The notes beneath the pieces are model-generated. The model saw only the letters and a list, made by a program, of their open reading frames with translations. It made no database searches and was not told the origin of the DNA. 64,000 bases of DNA from Leptolyngbyaceae cyanobacterium (GTDB lineage: Bacteria; Cyanobacteriota; Cyanobacteriia; Cyanobacteriales; Aerosakkonemataceae), in NCBI GenBank assembly GCA_036703985.1, contig DATNQN010000057.1:62001-126000 (forward strand), written 5' to 3'. Below are positions 1-9,194 of this stretch, piece after piece (position 1 is the stretch's first letter; every line of letters starts with the position of its first letter). Made by a program: the position numbers and the translations under genes.

Positions 1-687
1 TCGCCGCTCCATAAATTTTTTATCCAAAATTATATTGAGGTTTTTTTAGGTTGTGAAAAGCCAGATGAGACTACGAGCAAAACTGTCGGTAATTCTTAAG
101 AAATAGCTTTGCAAAAATTTAATCATTCAACCGTTAATATAAGTACAAAAACAGCTTTGCATCGCATTTTTGCGGCTAGAATAGAGTTTGTTAAATAAAC
201 CCGCCCAAACATAGGATACTTTTTTTGTTTTGGCAGTTACTAAATAACTTGCATTGCTAGTAATGTGGTTGGTACTGGCAATAGTTAATCGTTAGTAGGT
301 AATATAAATTATTTTACTATCATACGCTTACTAATAACTGGTAAACTTACCGATCGCTACTAACTACCAGCAGCTAGAGTTAAGTAGTAACTTACCCTGA
401 AATAGTTATAAGTTGAAAGAAAATTTTTAATCAGATACCGTATTTGGTTACAATCCGATCCCTGGCTGGTAAATATTTTGTATTCTCCAGCTACTATTTG
501 GCATGAATACCCAGATTCCTGTAGACACCAGCTGAATCTTATGCCATATCCCCTGAAAGTCGATCGATTAGCCTATACTTTGGTAAAAAATACCTAGTTA
601 AAGCGGGAGAGCATTGAGGAAAACTCAAGAGTGACTATTATACACTTATCTGGCGTTATTTGTTGATTACTTCGCCCCAAATCAATT
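1..687. other. Gene-free leader region upstream of yvcK
   Basis: No convincing open reading frame, tRNA or repeat array is seen in this AT-rich stretch. The last part must carry the promoter and leader of the gluconeogenesis-factor gene. A TATACT hexamer near 573 could be a -10 element, but no good -35 partner is obvious. The left edge may hold the downstream end of a gene outside the window. Confidence 0.5.
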
Positions 688-2055
688 ATGTCAATCAGTT
701 TATTTAAACACGCTTTTCTGGTTTTGTCTCATGAGTCACGTAGTAGAACTCCCGATCGGGTCAATAGATGGTTTAAGTGGTTGGCTCCTGGCTTATTAGT
801 CAAACGCTGGCTGCTGATCAGCGCTGGTGGCGTTTTGCTGACCAGTTTGGGATTAGCAATTTGGACTAAGCTGACGCCAGTGAATCGATTGATTCAGTTA
901 ACCATTGATATTTTAGAAAAGATCACCACTTATATTCCCAGCTACATCAGCGGGCCATTGGTAGTATTTGTTGGCGTACTGTTGATTCTCTTGGGACATA
1001 CCCGCAGCCTGAACGCGATTACCGAAGTACTTAAGCCAGCTGGGGATGAAGAACTGATCGATATGCTGCTGGCCCACCGCCGATTGAATCGCGGCCCGAA
1101 AGTAGTAGCCATTGGTGGCGGTACTGGTCTTTCTACATTACTGAGGGGTTTGAAGGCTTATAGCGCGAATATTACGGCGATCGTTACCGTCGCGGATGAT
1201 GGGGGTTCTTCCGGACGTTTGCGACGAGAAATCGGCGTATTGCCACCAGGAGACATCCGCAATTGTTTGGCAGCGCTGGCAGATGAAGAAAAGTTATTGA
1301 CGGAGTTGTTTCAGTATCGCTTTCGCGCCGGGGATGGCTTGATGGGTCACAGTTTCGGTAATCTGTTCCTGACGGCGATGAGCGATATCACTGGAGATTT
1401 GGAAAGAGCGATCGCAGCTAGTTCAAAAGTTTTGGCCGTGCGGGGACGAGTCCTACCAGCAACCTTAACAGATGTTCGTCTGTGGGCAGAACTAGATGAC
1501 GGACGCTGCATAGAAGGAGAATCTAACATCACGGAAGCCAAAGGAAATATCGTCAAAATTGGCTGTATTCCCGAAAATCCTCCAGCTTTACCGAAAGCTT
1601 TGCAAGCGATCGAAGAAGCGGATTACATTATTATCGGCCCTGGCAGCTTGTACACCAGCGTCATTCCCAATTTATTAGTACCGGAAATTGCCGATGCGAT
1701 CGCCAAACGAGATGTCCCCCGCATCTACGTCTGCAATATAATGACCCAACCGGGAGAAACTCAAGGATATACCGTAGCAGATCATATCCGCGCCATTGAC
1801 AAAGCCTGCGGTGGTAAACAACTATTTAATGCGGTCTTAATTCAACGAAAAGTACCGTCAGCAAACTCTCTAATTCGTTACGCTCAAGAAGATTCCCATC
1901 CAGTTTTCTTAGATCGCGAAGCAGTCGGACAATTAGGGCGTCGTATCGTATTAGCAAACGTCATGGATGAAGATTTAAATACAGCTTTAGTACGCCATAA
2001 TCCCAAACGATTAGCGCGAGTTCTTCTGCGGTGGTACAGTCGCGCTCAAGGATAG
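688..2055 (+). CDS. yvcK: YvcK/CofD-like gluconeogenesis factor, membrane-anchored form
   Basis: Member of the YvcK (CofD-like, UPF0052) family. In Bacillus these proteins bind UDP-sugars and are needed for growth on gluconeogenic carbon and for normal cell-wall synthesis. The core begins near residue 136 with the nucleotide-binding glycine loop [14 protein letters not shown], followed by [12 protein letters not shown] and [12 protein letters not shown], which are family signatures. Unlike the ~320-residue Bacillus protein, this one has about 130 extra N-terminal residues with two hydrophobic segments (about 40-62 and 87-103), so it is probably anchored in the inner membrane; this layout is common in cyanobacteria. 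The ATG start gives the whole extension. The next gene, tsaE, follows after 20 bases on the same strand and is probably cotranscribed. Confidence 0.9.
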   Translation: MSISLFKHAFLVLSHESRSRTPDRVNRWFKWLAPGLLVKRWLLISAGGVLLTSLGLAIWTKLTPVNRLIQLTIDILEKITTYIPSYISGPLVVFVGVLLILLGHTRSLNAITEVLKPAGDEELIDMLLAHRRLNRGPKVVAIGGGTGLSTLLRGLKAYSANITAIVTVADDGGSSGRLRREIGVLPPGDIRNCLAALADEEKLLTELFQYRFRAGDGLMGHSFGNLFLTAMSDITGDLERAIAASSKVLAVRGRVLPATLTDVRLWAELDDGRCIEGESNITEAKGNIVKIGCIPENPPALPKALQAIEEADYIIIGPGSLYTSVIPNLLVPEIADAIAKRDVPRIYVCNIMTQPGETQGYTVADHIRAIDKACGGKQLFNAVLIQRKVPSANSLIRYAQEDSHPVFLDREAVGQLGRRIVLANVMDEDLNTALVRHNPKRLARVLLRWYSRAQG

Positions 2056-2075
2056 TCAAACATTCCTCTTCAAAA

Positions 2076-2537
2076 ATGAAAGAATCGAAAATAATTTCTC
2101 TTCCAGATGCAGAAGCTACCAAATCCCTTGGCCGAACATTAGGTCAATCTCTCCTACCAGGTAGCGTAATTTTATTAGAAGGAGATTTAGGTGCTGGCAA
2201 AACTACTTTAGTCCAAGGAATTGGGGAAGGACTAGGTATTATAGAATCAATTGTTAGCCCGACTTTTACTTTAATTAACGAGTATGTAGAAGGAAGAATT
2301 CCACTTTATCATTTCGATTTGTACCGTTTATCACCAGAAGAAACAACCAGTTTGCATCCAGAAGATTATTGGGAAGGAATAGAATTTCCTTTGGGAATCG
2401 TCGCTATTGAATGGGCAGAAAGATTATCCTATAAACCAACAAGTTTTTTACAAATGCAATTAATATATTCACCTGATGAAGGACGGCAAGCCAACCTAAT
2501 TCCTACAGGTAACTTTCACCTAGAATTAACAATCTAG
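2076..2537 (+). CDS. tsaE: tRNA threonylcarbamoyladenosine biosynthesis ATPase TsaE
   Basis: TsaE (YjeE) is the small ATPase that works with TsaB-TsaD to place threonylcarbamoyl on A37 of ANN-decoding tRNAs. The Walker A loop is GDLGAGKTT, followed by the family motifs PTFTLINEY and HFDLYRL. At 153 residues it has the usual size. An in-frame GTG at 2031 would overlap yvcK; the ATG at 2076 is preferred because the extra residues do not resemble the family. It lies 20 bases after yvcK, so translation of the two is probably linked. TsaB and TsaD are not in the window. Confidence 0.93.
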   Translation: MKESKIISLPDAEATKSLGRTLGQSLLPGSVILLEGDLGAGKTTLVQGIGEGLGIIESIVSPTFTLINEYVEGRIPLYHFDLYRLSPEETTSLHPEDYWEGIEFPLGIVAIEWAERLSYKPTSFLQMQLIYSPDEGRQANLIPTGNFHLELTI

Positions 2538-2600
2538 GAAAAGAGAGAGCGGTAAGATATTTATTATTTTTTCTCCCTCTCCCTTTGCCTTTCTCTTTAT

Positions 2601-3932
2601 CTAATCATCAAAACTAAGAGCTTTTCCTCGTACATCAGTATGTAATTTACCTCTTTCATAAACAATTTTACCGCCTACCACAGTCACCACGGGCCATCCA
2701 GTTAAATTCCATCCCTCAAAAGGACTCCAACCGCATTTAGTTAATAATTCTTCTCGCAAAACCGGACGATAAGTATTTAAATCTACTAATACTAAATCCG
2801 CATCATAACCAGGTGCGATCGCGCCTTTTCTAGGAATCTTATAAGCTTTTGCCACAGCGGTAGACATCCAATTGGCAACTCGAGCAACCGAACACTTTCC
2901 TTGCATGGCTTGGGTTAACATAATTGGCAAAGATGTTTCTACTCCCGGCATTCCCGAAGGAGTATTCGGATAACCTTTGGCCTTTTCTTCTAAAGTGTGA
3001 GGTGCGTGATCGGTAGCGATAAAATCAATTACTCCATCTAATAGCGCTTGCCACAAAATTTCATTATCGCGATGCGATCGTAAAGGCGGATTCATTTGCG
3101 CTAAAGTGCCAATTTTTGCATAAGCATCCGTATTTAAAACTAAATGTTGCGGAGTCACTTCTGCCGTTACCCAACTAGGTTTATCCTGACGCAACAATTC
3201 TGCTTCTTCACCAGTAGACATATGCAAAATATGCAAGCGGCGCTGATATTTTTTAGACAACCGCAGCGCTAATTGAGTAGCATTTAAAGCCGCTTGATTA
3301 TCTTGAATTTGAGAATGAATAGCCGGATCTTCGATTCCGGCAAATTCTTGCCGCCGTTGATTAATCCTGTCCTGATCTTCTGCATGAACTGCGATTAATC
3401 TATCTCCCTTAGCAAATATAGCTTCCAACACATCTTCTCGATCGACTAACAACGACCCGTGCATCGATCCCATGAAAATTTTAATCCCAGGAGTAGGTTT
3501 AGCCTCTAGCAAGTCAGGCAGGTTTTCTGGCGTAGCGCCGATAAAAAAGCCATAATTAACTAAGGACTTATCAGCCGCTCGTCTCAACTTATCATCGAGA
3601 TTTGCTTGAGTTGTAGTCAGCGGACGAGTGTTGGGCATTTCCAAAAAGGAAGTCACCCCACCTTTAGCACAAGCACAACTGGCGGTAAATAAGTCTTCTT
3701 TGTATTCTAGTCCCGGTTCCCGAAAGTGTACCTGCGGGTCAATTACTCCGGGCAACAAAGTCAAACCAACTCCGTCAATTTCTCTATCTTCTGCGCGAAT
3801 CGGAGTATCTGATATGTTGGGCGCGACTTCCACAATTTCGCCACCGCAGATTTTGACATCTCCCAACAAGAATTCACCATTCGGTAAGAGAATGTTTGCA
3901 CGCCGGATAAACAGACAAGGAATAGAAGACAT
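2601..3932 (-). CDS. pyrC: Dihydroorotase (probable catalytic copy)
   Basis: Dihydroorotase interconverts carbamoyl-aspartate and dihydroorotate in de novo pyrimidine synthesis. The amidohydrolase signature is GVIDPQVHFREPGLEYKE, so the first His of the usual HxH metal pair is Gln; this Q variant is, from memory, also common in Bacteroidetes dihydroorotases. The other ligands look intact: Lys in GIKIFMGS (candidate carbamylated lysine), His in AVHAEDQ, His in HILHMST and Asp in FIATDHAPHTLEEK. The ATG at 3932 (443 residues) is chosen over an in-frame TTG three codons upstream. It is transcribed towards tsaE. A second family member lacking these ligands lies 1 kb away beyond lepB. Confidence 0.88.
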   Translation of the reverse strand: MSSIPCLFIRRANILLPNGEFLLGDVKICGGEIVEVAPNISDTPIRAEDREIDGVGLTLLPGVIDPQVHFREPGLEYKEDLFTASCACAKGGVTSFLEMPNTRPLTTTQANLDDKLRRAADKSLVNYGFFIGATPENLPDLLEAKPTPGIKIFMGSMHGSLLVDREDVLEAIFAKGDRLIAVHAEDQDRINQRRQEFAGIEDPAIHSQIQDNQAALNATQLALRLSKKYQRRLHILHMSTGEEAELLRQDKPSWVTAEVTPQHLVLNTDAYAKIGTLAQMNPPLRSHRDNEILWQALLDGVIDFIATDHAPHTLEEKAKGYPNTPSGMPGVETSLPIMLTQAMQGKCSVARVANWMSTAVAKAYKIPRKGAIAPGYDADLVLVDLNTYRPVLREELLTKCGWSPFEGWNLTGWPVVTVVGGKIVYERGKLHTDVRGKALSFDD

Positions 3933-4169
3933 GGTAATCAAAAAGAGTTGTGCTTAGTACTATTGTCTATCTTGACAATTTTAGAGATATATCTGTAATA
4001 AAGAATAATTCCTAAAACAATGTTAATTATTGCCAAGCCGATCGATCGCATAATCGATTCTAAAAGCTAGACATTAATTCTTATTGATAGAGTTTATGTC
4101 AATTTTTTTACTGTGTGTCAAACCAATCATTGACAAATTTGGTAATCTGTATTAAAGGTCAATTTCCGA

Positions 4170-4766
4170 ATGCCTATGACTCGCTTGCAGGATCAACCAC
4201 CTAATAAAAATCAGCAAAACGCATCTGAAAATTCCTGGTTAGAAGGACTGAAAACCATTGGTTTAAGTGTCGTTTTGGCGTTAGGGATTCGCACTTTTGT
4301 AGCGGAAGCTCGTTATATACCGTCCGGTTCTATGCTTCCCACCCTCCAGATTAACGATCGCTTAATCGTTGACAAGATCAGCTATCATTTCCAATCCCCT
4401 GGCAGAGGAGACATCGTAGTATTTTCACCTACCGATACTCTCAAGCAGCAAAACTTCAAAGACGCCTTCATCAAGCGGATCATCGGGATACCCGGGGACA
4501 AGGTAGAAGTAAAAGACGGAAAAGTTTACGTCAATAATCAACCCTTACCAGAAAATTATATAGAAGAAGCTCCAGATTATCAGTATGGGCCAGTAACCGT
4601 ACCGTCCGACTCGTATTTAGTATTAGGTGATAACCGCAATAATAGCTACGATAGCCATTACTGGGGCTTCGTGCCGCGCGATCGCATTATCGGTAAAGCG
4701 GTAGTTCGCTTCTGGCCCATCAACCGGATGGGAGAAATTACTCCCGAACCCGCTTATTCTAAGTGA
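4170..4766 (+). CDS. lepB: Signal peptidase I
   Basis: Type I signal peptidase removes Sec and Tat signal peptides on the outer face of the cytoplasmic or thylakoid membrane. A single N-terminal membrane segment (about 28-42) precedes the catalytic Ser54 in [11 protein letters not shown]; the general base is Lys102 in [11 protein letters not shown]; box E is [12 protein letters not shown]. The 198-residue length is normal for cyanobacteria. The start may be the ATG at 4170 or another two codons later (4176). It lies alone between two divergent or convergent dihydroorotase-family genes on the other strand, so it is probably monocistronic. Confidence 0.95.
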   Translation: MPMTRLQDQPPNKNQQNASENSWLEGLKTIGLSVVLALGIRTFVAEARYIPSGSMLPTLQINDRLIVDKISYHFQSPGRGDIVVFSPTDTLKQQNFKDAFIKRIIGIPGDKVEVKDGKVYVNNQPLPENYIEEAPDYQYGPVTVPSDSYLVLGDNRNNSYDSHYWGFVPRDRIIGKAVVRFWPINRMGEITPEPAYSK

Positions 4767-4896
4767 AGGGAAATAAAGGATGAAGTATGAAGGATGAAGG
4801 GTAAAGTCTAGAAGGATAAAGGATAAAAATTAATTTTATTTATTTCCCCTGCCCCTGAAGCTCCCCTGCTCCCCATCCTCCCATCACCCCATCCCT
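4767..4896. repeat. Degenerate GGATGAAG-type short repeat spacer
   Basis: The spacer between convergent lepB and the dihydroorotase-like gene consists of purine-rich repeats (GGATGAAG, AAGGATGAAGG, GGATAAAGG) on one side and C-rich repeats (CCCCTGCC, CTCCCC, CATCACCCC) on the other, around an AT core near 4826-4845. The spacers near 10790-10890 and 22400-22465 have similar wording. It may act as a weak bidirectional terminator. Confidence 0.5.
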
Positions 4897-6183
4897 TCAC
4901 ATCACAACCCTACCAGTGATTTGTTGCCCCAACCAAGGAGTATTTACAGAAAGAGATTTCAAATTTTGCTTTTGTACCGTCCAGGTTAACTGGGGATCGA
5001 ACAGAGTAAATTCAGCAGGTTGACCAGGTGTTAGTGCGGCGGGAGTCTGTTTCAAACAAATAGCAGGTTGAGTACTTAACACTCGCCATAATTCCAAAGC
5101 AGACCATTCGCCAGTTGCCACTAAATTTTGCCATAGCAAAGGTAATGCTAGTTCTAAACCGATCGCACCTGGGGGAGTTTCTCCAAAAGCAACGGTTTTT
5201 TCTTCGTAACTGTAGGGAGTGTGGTCGATCGCGATCGCATCGAGTATCCCCTGCTGTACTCCCCGTTTCAACGCTTCTCGATCGGCAGGAGTCCCCAGAG
5301 GCGGAGACAAACGCAAACTGGGATCGTAACTGCTTACTGCTTCCGTATCCAGCAACAAGTGCATCCAAGTCGTACTGGCAGTAATCGGTAATCCCCGCAC
5401 CTTCGCTTCCCAAATTAATTGCACGCTGCGGGCAGTAGAAACTTTTAAAATATGAACGGGAGTGCCGATCGCTTCCACCACCTCTAACAAAGCAGCCAGA
5501 GCAGAAGTTTCCGCGATAGTAGGAATTCCCGGCAATCCAAACCGAATCGAATCAACGCCTTCTCGCACGAGCCCGTTACCAGCCAGATCGCTACGCTCTG
5601 GCCAAAGGGCCACGGGTTTTTCCAAAGGCTTCAGATATTCCAACGAACGGCGCAGCAAAGCCATATTTTGCAAAGGTTGACCGTCGGCAAAACCTACTAC
5701 TCCCGCTGCCGCTAATTCTGCCAACTCAGTCATTTGTTCCCCTTTTACCCCCTGAGTCAAAGCACCCCAAAAATAAAGGCGAGGTAATGGGGAAGCAAGC
5801 GATCGCTTATCCTTGACATCAGGAACTAAATTACCTGCCAACCCCTGCAACTGCGCCAAACCTGCGGAATTATCTACAGAAGGTTTAGTATCCGGTAAAA
5901 TCGCCACGCGGGTAAAGCCACCCGCCTGCGCTGCTTCCATCAAAGACGCTAAGGTTTCCCGTTCTTCAAAACCCGGTTCTCCGGAATGGCTGTATAAATC
6001 TACCAATCCAGGGCCTAAAATCAGCCCTCGGCAATCTCGCACCAATGTTTTAGCCGGATAATCAGATATTTCCGTTTCGATTGCTTTTATATAACCGTCT
6101 GCGATCGACACATCCGCAATCCGATCGGTTCCCGAAACCGGGTCAATTATTCTTACTTGTTGTAGCAGTTCGCTATTAGTCAT
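4897..6183 (-). CDS. Dihydroorotase-like protein, probably non-catalytic (PyrC' type)
   Basis: A 428-residue amidohydrolase-fold protein of the dihydroorotase family. The metal-site motif reads GLVDLYSHSGEPGFEE, so the first His is Tyr. The region that should carry the carbamylated Lys reads AAGVVGFADGQP and has none, and the second-metal His position reads VALWPERS. Late motifs survive (HILKVST, AIAIDHTPYSYEEK). Loss of three ligands implies it cannot bind the binuclear metal centre. Inactive dihydroorotase homologues of this kind are known to be structural partners of aspartate transcarbamoylase in other bacteria (PyrC'/PyrX); that role here is inference. Heptamer repeats begin directly at its start codon. 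Confidence 0.82.
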   Translation of the reverse strand: MTNSELLQQVRIIDPVSGTDRIADVSIADGYIKAIETEISDYPAKTLVRDCRGLILGPGLVDLYSHSGEPGFEERETLASLMEAAQAGGFTRVAILPDTKPSVDNSAGLAQLQGLAGNLVPDVKDKRSLASPLPRLYFWGALTQGVKGEQMTELAELAAAGVVGFADGQPLQNMALLRRSLEYLKPLEKPVALWPERSDLAGNGLVREGVDSIRFGLPGIPTIAETSALAALLEVVEAIGTPVHILKVSTARSVQLIWEAKVRGLPITASTTWMHLLLDTEAVSSYDPSLRLSPPLGTPADREALKRGVQQGILDAIAIDHTPYSYEEKTVAFGETPPGAIGLELALPLLWQNLVATGEWSALELWRVLSTQPAICLKQTPAALTPGQPAEFTLFDPQLTWTVQKQNLKSLSVNTPWLGQQITGRVVM

Positions 6184-6337
6184 TGGTTATTAGTCATTGG
6201 TCATTAGTCATCAGTCATTAGTCATCAGCCATTGGTCAAGATATCATCAGTTGCTGTTTATACAACTTAAAAATGACAAGTAACAAATGACAAATCATAA
6301 ATGACAAATGACAAATGACAAATGACAAATAACAAAT
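6184..6337. repeat. Heptamer-repeat inverted element, copy 1
   Basis: Left arm: about eight units of GTCATTA/GGTCATT and variants (6184-6238). Right arm: units of AATGACA (6271-6335), the reverse complement of the left. The centre contains a 24-base non-heptamer core (6245-6268) that recurs with two mismatches in the spacer after ndhH (53564-53587). This is a short tandem repeat type known in cyanobacteria. It fills the whole space between two minus-strand genes and abuts the start codon of the dihydroorotase-like gene, so it probably forms part of its untranslated leader. Confidence 0.85.
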
Positions 6338-7705
6338 TTACAACGCTCCTGCTGCGGTTTTATCCAAAACTCCGCCACCCAAGTGCGTTGTAACGTTCAT
6401 TGTTTGCAGCACTGGGTAGCCCTCTGCACCTTTAGGATAATCAATAACGGTAACGGCACAATTACCTTGTTTGAAATTCCAGAAATGGGCCGGCCCCAAA
6501 TTGAATAAATGGCAGAGAATCGCTTTATTGATCGCGTCGTGCGCTACCACCAACACGGTTTTCGGCTGTTTGCTATATTTAGCGACGATCGATCGCCAAG
6601 CCGGAATTGCTCGATCCCACACTTGCTGCAAATTTTCCCCTTCCGGCATTTGCACCATTTCCGGCGATTCTTGCCACAATTTGAGCAAACCGGGATAATC
6701 TTGTTCGATTTCCGGTTCAAACTTTCCTTCCCAAAGTCCGTGACTGATTTCCGCCAAATCCGGCAGCAATTCTAACTCAACGTCAGAATGCGGCTCCAGA
6801 ATAATTTGGGCAGTTTCTTTCGGACGCAACATCGGACTGGTCACTGCAGAATCAATTGCCACATCTTTGAGAAACTCAGACGCCGCTCTAGATTGTGCTT
6901 TTCCATTTTCATTCAAAGGTACGTCAATTTGCCCTTGAAACTTTTTCTGACGGTTCCACTCAGTTTCCCCGTGACGCACCAACAAGAAACGCGGGCCCTG
7001 ATGACCGGGACGAGGTTTCGGCAACGGCTCTCCCAAATGAGATATTAAATTCATCGACTCCATTTGGACAGATGCCTCTCCCATTTTCCCTTCCGAAAGA
7101 GGCGCATCCAGAGTCGGAAAGTTCAGTACGCTCACCCCGCAATTCGATTGTTGAATCGAGTGGTAAAAAGCAGGCGGAATTCCCAACGCCGTACAAATCA
7201 AAGCACGACCGATCCCGTTATGACCGACTACTAGAATCGTTTTTCCATCGTGGTGGGGTAAAACTTCCTGCCAAAACTGCTTCGCTTGCTCGAACAGCGA
7301 TAACACCGGAAAAAATTCCTTAGTTCCCTCCGCAGTTTCCACCGGCATTTTCAGTTCGTGGGGACGTTCCTTCCACAACTTATAATCTTCCGGAAATTTC
7401 TCTTTTACCTCATCTTTGTGCAATCTTTGCCACAAAGGTAAATCAATTTCCATCAAATTAGGCGCTAATCCTAATTTGGGAGGATTGGCTAAACAAGATT
7501 GAATGATTTCGGCAGTTTCTTTCGCTCTTTGCAGAGGACTGCTGTAAATAGCATCAAATGTAAGACCAGAAATCGCAGCAGCCACTTGTCTAGCGCTAGC
7601 ACGACCTGCTTCGGTTAAAACAGACTCGTCAATACGACCTTGGATGCGCTGCTGTTGATTGAAAGTACTTTGTCCGTGACGGACAACGATCGCGCGGATT
7701 GACAG
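6338..7705 (-). CDS. Tandem-domain histidine phosphatase (phosphoglycerate-mutase-like)
   Basis: Two complete histidine-phosphatase domains in one chain. The second has LVRHGETEWNRQKKFQGQ with VVAHDAINKAIL; the first has VVRHGQSTFNQQQRIQGR with VVGHNGIGRALI. The first RHG motif lies upstream of the first GTG (7585) in the same open frame, so the gene must start earlier. A GGAGG sits eight bases before a CTG at 7705 that opens LSIRAIVVRHGQ, and no ATG, GTG or TTG in frame was found near it; CTG, or another rare start slightly upstream, is inferred. The product would be about 455 residues. Double-domain enzymes of this class occur in cyanobacteria; the substrate is unknown (sugar phosphates or phosphoserine are possible). 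Confidence 0.8.
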   Translation of the reverse strand: MSIRAIVVRHGQSTFNQQQRIQGRIDESVLTEAGRASARQVAAAISGLTFDAIYSSPLQRAKETAEIIQSCLANPPKLGLAPNLMEIDLPLWQRLHKDEVKEKFPEDYKLWKERPHELKMPVETAEGTKEFFPVLSLFEQAKQFWQEVLPHHDGKTILVVGHNGIGRALICTALGIPPAFYHSIQQSNCGVSVLNFPTLDAPLSEGKMGEASVQMESMNLISHLGEPLPKPRPGHQGPRFLLVRHGETEWNRQKKFQGQIDVPLNENGKAQSRAASEFLKDVAIDSAVTSPMLRPKETAQIILEPHSDVELELLPDLAEISHGLWEGKFEPEIEQDYPGLLKLWQESPEMVQMPEGENLQQVWDRAIPAWRSIVAKYSKQPKTVLVVAHDAINKAILCHLFNLGPAHFWNFKQGNCAVTVIDYPKGAEGYPVLQTMNVTTHLGGGVLDKTAAGAL

Positions 7706-7946
7706 GGGTTTATCCTCCAGAAATTTAGGGGCTGGATTAAAAATAAGCTTAAGAAAAATTTTAACTCGTTATGGGACTATGAATCGATTTTAAATTTTAG
7801 ATTTTATATTTTAAATTGGTAAGTTAGCAAAAAGCCGTTTTGATAACTCAATAATTTCCTCTCATAAATTCATCAATAAAAAAATTTCACTCGTTAATTC
7901 CTTATTTTTAATCCCTGAATCCTGAATTCTGAATTCAGAATTCAGG

Positions 7947-8978
7947 TTACCACAAACCCTGCTTATATCGCTTTTCCGTTTCTTCAACAAATGTTTTGAA
8001 AGTTTCTCCCGTCGTCATTTCCTTTCTGAGAGATTCATAAAAACGTACAGCCGTATCGCCGATTCGATAAACTAAAAACGCATCAATTCCTACATTGACG
8101 AAAGTTCCGGCTAGGGGTATCATTTGGGAAAAACTGGCTGCAATTATGCCTTGTCTGCTGGCTCTCAAAACGCGATCGAGAATCGCAAAAGCTTCTTTTT
8201 TTCGCTCCGGCATCCATAAATCGAATTCATAAGCTCCAGCAATCTGAAAAACTATTTGGCTTTGCCTTAAGGCAATCGAAACATAATCAATTCCTACCGT
8301 TTCGGCTATTTTTCCGGGAACCACGCTAAATACTGCCGAAGCTTTACTTACCTCCATCACTTGTTGCCGAATAAAACGTTGGGCAATTTGGTGAGAGGAT
8401 TCATGGGGAAATTTATCCCATATTTCATCTAAATAATCTTCTATTTCTTCGATATTGATTTGGTTAATGTGAGCTTTAGCAGTCGCTTCCTTTGCTCCTT
8501 GATTTTCTTCTAATTTCTTCCCGATATTCTGTTGTTTTTTTTCTATATTTTTACCGATAAATCCAATTGCTTCCTGCTGGGCTGCTTTCCCCTGCTCTAA
8601 TGCTGATTTCGTGACTCCCTGAGTTAATTCTGTGGCTGATTTGGCAACTTCTTTACTGCGTTTGACCATTTCTTGACCGAGTTCTGCGGCTGAATCAGCC
8701 ATTTTTTGGCTTAACTTGGCCATTTCGCTGGTTACTTCTCCACCGAGCGGCAAACGTACTTTAGGTAGGTTACCGCCTAACCCTGGAATTCCTTTAAATA
8801 AAGACTTTTTACGATTTTTAGGACTTTTAGGCTGGAAATTGTAGTTTTCCTCATTTTCTAAGAAATTATCGCTTAAAATCTCATCCTCATTTACTAAATC
8901 GTCATTTACTAAACTACTACGCTCGATTTCTCGTTTAGTTTTGCGATCGCCATTTCTTTTCCGATCGAAGTTACTCAT
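7947..8978 (-). CDS. Uncharacterised coiled-coil protein with C-terminal hydrophobic domain
   Basis: I do not recognise a named family. The N-terminal third is very charged (many Lys, Arg, Asn, Glu). Residues about 85-165 are an Ala/Lys/Gln-rich region with repeated phrases of the type MAxxSxxLxxxM and KSAxELxQ, likely a long amphipathic helix or coiled coil. Residues about 170-330 form a more globular part with hydrophobic stretches (ASAVFSVVPGKIAETVGIDY and GIIAASFSQMIPLAGTFVNV) resembling EcsC-like or membrane-associated domains, but this likeness is weak. It stands alone on the minus strand, divergent from the CPBP protease. Confidence 0.7.
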   Translation of the reverse strand: MSNFDRKRNGDRKTKREIERSSLVNDDLVNEDEILSDNFLENEENYNFQPKSPKNRKKSLFKGIPGLGGNLPKVRLPLGGEVTSEMAKLSQKMADSAAELGQEMVKRSKEVAKSATELTQGVTKSALEQGKAAQQEAIGFIGKNIEKKQQNIGKKLEENQGAKEATAKAHINQINIEEIEDYLDEIWDKFPHESSHQIAQRFIRQQVMEVSKASAVFSVVPGKIAETVGIDYVSIALRQSQIVFQIAGAYEFDLWMPERKKEAFAILDRVLRASRQGIIAASFSQMIPLAGTFVNVGIDAFLVYRIGDTAVRFYESLRKEMTTGETFKTFVEETEKRYKQGLW

Positions 8979-9194
8979 AATTAAAATTTATTTTATTTAA
9001 TTGTGATTATTCTTAAGTTACTTGATTAGTTTAATATTTGTAAGGTTGCTTATAGTATTTTTTATAGGCATAAATTATAAACTAAAATCTTTAAAATGTC
9101 AATATAATTTTCCTCAACGGTAGTGCTAACTTCCGATCGACCCCATTGCTCCCCGAATGCGCTTCAATAGGTAGGGGTATTGCCGGAGAGGAAG

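Noticed and set aside
5012-5413. 133-codon frame on the minus strand in another frame of the dihydroorotase-like gene
   Set aside because: Its Arg/Ser-rich sequence is a shadow of the real gene, which has clear family motifs.
6184-6337. CRISPR array
   Set aside because: The units are 7 bases with no constant-length spacers; it is a short tandem repeat array.
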